DNA of 17,911 nt. Origin: an uncultured Eubacteriales bacterium. GTDB lineage: Bacteria > Bacillota > Clostridia > Oscillospirales > Acutalibacteraceae. The stretch is from positions 1-17,911 of the forward strand of contig CAKSQT010000037.1 of the NCBI GenBank assembly GCA_934486755.1, given 5' to 3'. Made by a program: the position numbers and the translations under genes. The notes beneath the pieces are model-generated. The model did no database searches. It was not told the origin of the DNA and saw only the letters and a program-made list of their open reading frames with translations. This document shows positions 15,151-17,911 of the stretch, in pieces (the stretch's first letter is position 1; every line of letters starts with the position of its first letter).

Positions 15151-15558
15151 TTATATGTATTTTTTACTCTTGTTTCTGTTTACGCCTACTATGCCGCCTA
15201 TAATTGAAGATAAAAGTATAATTATAAGGTGAAAAAGTGTGTTTATGCTTAGTCCCGAACGATCAACTATCAGTGAAATTACGGTGACAAGCGCAAATGT
15301 AAGCAATCCCACAATCATTCCTGTAAGATAGCCCTTGCTTCCTATGTGTTTTGCAGAGTAAAACGCGGCTGCAAACGAACCTGCCGCAAGCGACACGGTT
15401 GCAAAGGGCGAAGCGTAACCGCCGCCTATTTTTAAAAGGTACATTAAAGAAGCGAAAACCAACATAAACGCCGCAGTAATAAATACGCCTAAGATCATTC
15501 CTTTGATATAAACGGCATATTTCTTGTCGCCCGAGCTTTTAAATATTTCTTTAAGCAT
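15151..15558 (-). CDS. TIGR04086 family membrane protein (YrzE-like)
   Basis: A small integral membrane protein of 135 residues and unknown function. Four hydrophobic segments are visible at about residues 19-41, 50-69, 76-98 and 106-126, with a basic tail (NRNKSKKY). Glycines are frequent within the helices (GMIVGLL, IIGGIVG). Proteins of this family are common in Clostridia and are often found next to yajC, as here. The start is ATG 15558 with GGGAGGGA centred on 15573-15566, eight bases upstream. That ribosome site is the 3' arm of a terminator-like hairpin, described separately. No catalytic motif is visible and I do not propose a function. Confidence 0.85.
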   Translation of the reverse strand: MLKEIFKSSGDKKYAVYIKGMILGVFITAAFMLVFASLMYLLKIGGGYASPFATVSLAAGSFAAAFYSAKHIGSKGYLTGMIVGLLTFALVTVISLIVDRSGLSINTLFHLIIILLSSIIGGIVGVNRNKSKKYI

Positions 15559-15560
15559 AG

Positions 15561-15599
15561 AAAAATCCCTCCCGAATAGTAAAATATATTCGGAAGGGA
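15561..15599 (-). terminator. Terminator-like hairpin after yajC, containing the next gene's ribosome site
   Basis: On the minus strand, a 13-bp stem with a single U-G wobble (arms 15599-15587 and 15578-15566, 8-base loop) is followed directly by five T (15565-15561). The distal arm includes GGGAGGGA, the Shine-Dalgarno sequence of the TIGR04086 gene, whose ATG follows at 15558. It could end yajC transcripts, mask the ribosome site, or both. Confidence 0.8.
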
Positions 15600-15615
15600 C
15601 AAAACTTATAACCTA

Positions 15616-15972
15616 CTACTTTGACGGAGTATCGTCGTGTACTGTGAGGTTGGTCTGCATAGCCCAACGGGCTATTGTGAGTTTGCTGTGATCGCTCTGA
15701 GATTCAATAACGATAGTATCCTCTTTAAGGGAAATTACACGGCCGTAAATTCCGCCAATTGTTACTATTTCGTCGCCGACCTGCAAGTTTTCACGCATTT
15801 TTTTCTCAGCCTTCTGTTTTTTGCGCTGAGGACGGATAAGTAAAAGATACATAGCGCCGAAAATTACCACAAGGTAAATTACCATAACAATTATGCTCTG
15901 CTTACCGCCTTGTGCGGTGCTTGCGGAAGACTTAGTGGAAGAAGCCGCAAGTAATAACACATTCAAATCCAT
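15616..15972 (-). CDS. yajC: Preprotein translocase subunit YajC
   Basis: A small accessory membrane protein of the Sec translocon, working with SecDF. The 118-residue protein has a short N-terminal segment rich in Ser and Ala, one transmembrane helix (about residues 26-46) and the YajC signature RPQRKKQKAEKKMRENL (47-63). LQVGDEIVTIGGIYGRV then follows, the conserved cytoplasmic beta domain. GGAGG (15987-15983) lies ten bases upstream of ATG 15972. No secD, secF or tgt gene is within the window. It is transcribed away from the PBP gene. Confidence 0.95.
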   Translation of the reverse strand: MDLNVLLLAASSTKSSASTAQGGKQSIIVMVIYLVVIFGAMYLLLIRPQRKKQKAEKKMRENLQVGDEIVTIGGIYGRVISLKEDTIVIESQSDHSKLTIARWAMQTNLTVHDDTPSK

Positions 15973-16007
15973 TTGTAAAAAACCTCCAATTAATCTTGTC
16001 TTGTGTA

Positions 16008-16036
16008 ATTATAACCTATGTGGCGGTATATTGCAA
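16008..16036 (-). promoter_or_regulatory. Promoter for yajC
   Basis: On the minus strand, -35 TTGCAA (16036-16031) and -10 TATAAT (16013-16008) are separated by 17 bases. It is divergent from the PBP promoter, with 32 bases between the two -35 boxes. Confidence 0.75.
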
Positions 16037-16068
16037 GAATTAAATTTCATTGGTTACAACATCGTAAT

Positions 16069-16097
16069 TTGAAAAAAATGTATGTATGTGTTACAAT
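16069..16097 (+). promoter_or_regulatory. Promoter for the class A PBP gene
   Basis: -35 TTGAAA (16069-16074) and -10 TACAAT (16092-16097) are separated by 17 bases, about 50 bases before the PBP start codon. The -10 box overlaps the left arm of an inverted repeat. Confidence 0.7.
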
Positions 16098-16120
16098 ACT
16101 TTGGTAATTATATGTAACAC
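16088..16120. repeat. Inverted repeat over the PBP promoter (candidate operator)
   Basis: GTGTTACA (16088-16095) and TGTAACAC (16113-16120) form a perfect 8-bp inverted repeat with a 17-base gap. The left arm overlaps the -10 box and the right arm lies just after the predicted transcript start. That position suits repressor binding, but no regulator is identified. Confidence 0.5.
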
Positions 16121-16145
16121 TGATGACATTGCCAGGAGGTGTGTT

Positions 16146-17911
16146 ATGGATAATAATGAGTTATACAGTTGCAGCGGTCCTGATAACGACCCTGAAAACT
16201 CAAATCAGGGGTTGGATCTGAACAGTTTTTCATCGCATAATGAAAATGTGCGGAAAGAAAAGAATAAAAAACCGCGCAAAAAAGGTAAAGAAAAGGCTTT
16301 GAAGATAGTCCTTACGGTTTTTTTGGTAGGACTTATAACTTTCAGCATAGTGGTCGCTTCGTTCCTTATGTACGCCTTTACAATGGTTGACGGCAAAATG
16401 GACGAAGACCTGAACGAGCTGGCTCTTAATTTCACGACGACTATTTATGTTGACGACGGAAACGGGAATTATACCGAATATCAACGCCTGCACGGTGAGT
16501 TTAATCGTATTTGGACGGCTTACGATAAGGTTGCAATTGACAATAAGGATCCCGAATATAAAGGGATACCGCAAAACCTTGTCAACGCCTTCGTTGCAAT
16601 CGAGGATAAGCGTTTCTTCTCGCACAGCGGTGTGGATTGGAAACGTACAATTTCGGCTTTTGCAAATATGTTCCTGCATTTTTATTCCTCTAATCAGGGC
16701 GGTTCGACAATAACGCAACAGCTTGTTAAAAACCTTACAGACGACAGGTCGCAAAAGGCAAGCCGTAAAGTAAGGGAAATAATGCGCGCACGTTACCTTG
16801 AAAGCCATTATTCAAAGGAAACTATAATAGAGTGTTATCTTAACACGATTGCAATGGGACACGGCATATACGGCGTAGAGGTGGCTTCAAATTATTATTT
16901 CGGCAAGAGCGTTAATGAGCTTACTTTGAACGAGTGCGCCTGCCTCGCCGCTATAACAAAGGGGCCGTCATATTACGCTCCCGACGATAATCCCGAGGCG
17001 AACGAAAAGCGAAGAAAAGCCGTTTTGTCGGAAATGAAGGATCAGGGTTATATAAGCGATTCCGAGTACGAGGCGGCATTGGCGGAGCAATTGAATATAG
17101 TCGCTTCAAAGGACGTTCTTAACGAATCCGAAATTAATTCTTATTTTGTGGACGCGCTGATAGAAGATGTTATAAACGATCTGGTTGAAAAGTACGGATA
17201 CGAGAAAAACCACGCTTCAAAGAATTTTTACAGCGGCGGTTATAAGATTTATGCAACGCTTGATACCAAGGTTCAAGATAATCTTGAAAAGGTGTTTAAC
17301 GATACCTCATACGCGGTAAAGGGTAAGGACGGCAAAACTATGCAGGGCGCTATGACCGTTATGGATTATGAGGGTCACGTTAAGGGTCTAGTCGGCGAAA
17401 TAGGAGAAAAGACGAATAACCGCGGCTTCAACCGCGCTACCGACGCGGTGCGCCAACCTGGTTCCACTATGAAACCGATAGCGGCTTATGCACCCGCAAT
17501 CGAACAGGATATTATTAACTATTCGAGCATAGTGAATGACAGCGCTGTGAATTATAACGGGTGGACGCCTGTCAACTGGTATAAATCTTATTGGGGTAAT
17601 ATTACGGTGCAGTACGCCCTTGAACGTTCCGTAAATACAATACCCGTTTTCCTCGTGAACAAGCTCGGCGCGCAGACGTCTTTTGATTTTCTTACACAAA
17701 AGCTCGGCGTTACAACCCTCACATCAGAAGATGTGAACCTGTCTCCGCTCGGAATGGGCGGTACAAACGGCGGTCTTACCACGATTGAATCTGCCGCGGC
17801 GTATGCCGTTTTCGGAAACGGCGGTCTTTACTATAAGCCCGTTTTGTATACAAAGGTGCTTAATCAACGTGACGAGGTTGTGCTTAGTAACAGCTCCGAG
17901 CCGTCTATGGC
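16146..17911 (+). CDS. Class A penicillin-binding protein (PBP1a-like), 3' end outside window
   Basis: A bifunctional peptidoglycan synthase: a glycosyltransferase polymerises lipid II and a transpeptidase cross-links stem peptides outside the membrane. The first 588 residues are visible. They show an acidic then basic cytoplasmic tail (1-50) and a membrane anchor (about 51-77). The GT51 domain has AIEDKRFFSHSGVDW (151-165; catalytic Glu153), GGSTITQQLVKNL (185-197), RKVREIMRARYLE (207-219) and YLNTIAMGHGIYGVE (231-245). The transpeptidase domain has the SxxK nucleophile in QPGSTMKP (Ser440, Lys443) and the SVN motif (495-497). The KTG motif is not yet reached and the frame is open at the window edge. 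AGGAGGT (16134-16140) lies five bases before ATG 16146. The class is certain; the exact paralogue is not. Confidence 0.95.
   Translation, partial: MDNNELYSCSGPDNDPENSNQGLDLNSFSSHNENVRKEKNKKPRKKGKEKALKIVLTVFLVGLITFSIVVASFLMYAFTMVDGKMDEDLNELALNFTTTIYVDDGNGNYTEYQRLHGEFNRIWTAYDKVAIDNKDPEYKGIPQNLVNAFVAIEDKRFFSHSGVDWKRTISAFANMFLHFYSSNQGGSTITQQLVKNLTDDRSQKASRKVREIMRARYLESHYSKETIIECYLNTIAMGHGIYGVEVASNYYFGKSVNELTLNECACLAAITKGPSYYAPDDNPEANEKRRKAVLSEMKDQGYISDSEYEAALAEQLNIVASKDVLNESEINSYFVDALIEDVINDLVEKYGYEKNHASKNFYSGGYKIYATLDTKVQDNLEKVFNDTSYAVKGKDGKTMQGAMTVMDYEGHVKGLVGEIGEKTNNRGFNRATDAVRQPGSTMKPIAAYAPAIEQDIINYSSIVNDSAVNYNGWTPVNWYKSYWGNITVQYALERSVNTIPVFLVNKLGAQTSFDFLTQKLGVTTLTSEDVNLSPLGMGGTNGGLTTIESAAAYAVFGNGGLYYKPVLYTKVLNQRDEVVLSNSSEPSM

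Noticed and set aside
1..17911. Mobile elements, CRISPR arrays, tRNA or rRNA genes, defence systems
   Set aside because: Looked for on both strands by eye; no transposase, integrase, direct repeat array or RNA gene fold was found. Gene content is ordinary core metabolism and translation.

Overview
The window looks like chromosomal core DNA of a low-to-moderate GC Firmicute, most likely a gut-type Clostridia (Oscillospirales-like). The grounds are the AGGAGG-type ribosome sites, TTGACA/TATAAT promoters with 17-base spacers, two T-box leaders, IreB (UPF0297), a TIGR04086 membrane protein beside yajC, and a type III glutamine synthetase. I see no insertion sequence, phage gene, CRISPR array, rRNA or tRNA. 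This placement rests on gene content read by eye, not on a database search.

Plus strand, 1-7750: the 3' end of leuS, then a promoter and an asparagine-type T-box leader (AAC specifier, UGGC T-box bulge). This leads into a tightly packed run of eight genes: asnS, asnA, an MGMT-family protein, an orphan PTS_EIIC_2-type membrane protein, nth (endonuclease III), a pyridoxamine/pyridoxal kinase, tcdA, and a short membrane-anchored protein that resembles a degenerate LytR-CpsA-Psr (LCP) domain. The first two genes charge tRNA-Asn and make asparagine, so the leader fits them. The later genes appear to be co-transcribed passengers.

7751-10049: a well-formed promoter drives glnN (glutamine synthetase III), which starts at a TTG codon. 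It ends at a strong, probably bidirectional terminator shared with the convergent ireB gene.

Minus strand, 15972 down to 10050: yajC, a TIGR04086 membrane protein, an aldo/keto reductase of the YghZ (L-glyceraldehyde 3-phosphate reductase) type, a Phe-type T-box leader (UUC specifier, UGGU bulge), pheS, pheT, then ireB with its own promoter. A terminator-like hairpin between yajC and the TIGR04086 gene contains the latter's ribosome binding site.

16022-17911: yajC and a class A penicillin-binding protein diverge from back-to-back promoters. The PBP gene runs off the right edge. Its promoter carries an inverted repeat that could be an operator.

I found no clearly undescribed multi-gene system. 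The points most worth a second look are the degenerate LCP-like protein, the hairpin over the TIGR04086 ribosome site, the altered PCHR motif in the MGMT-family protein, and the breadth of the asparagine T-box operon.
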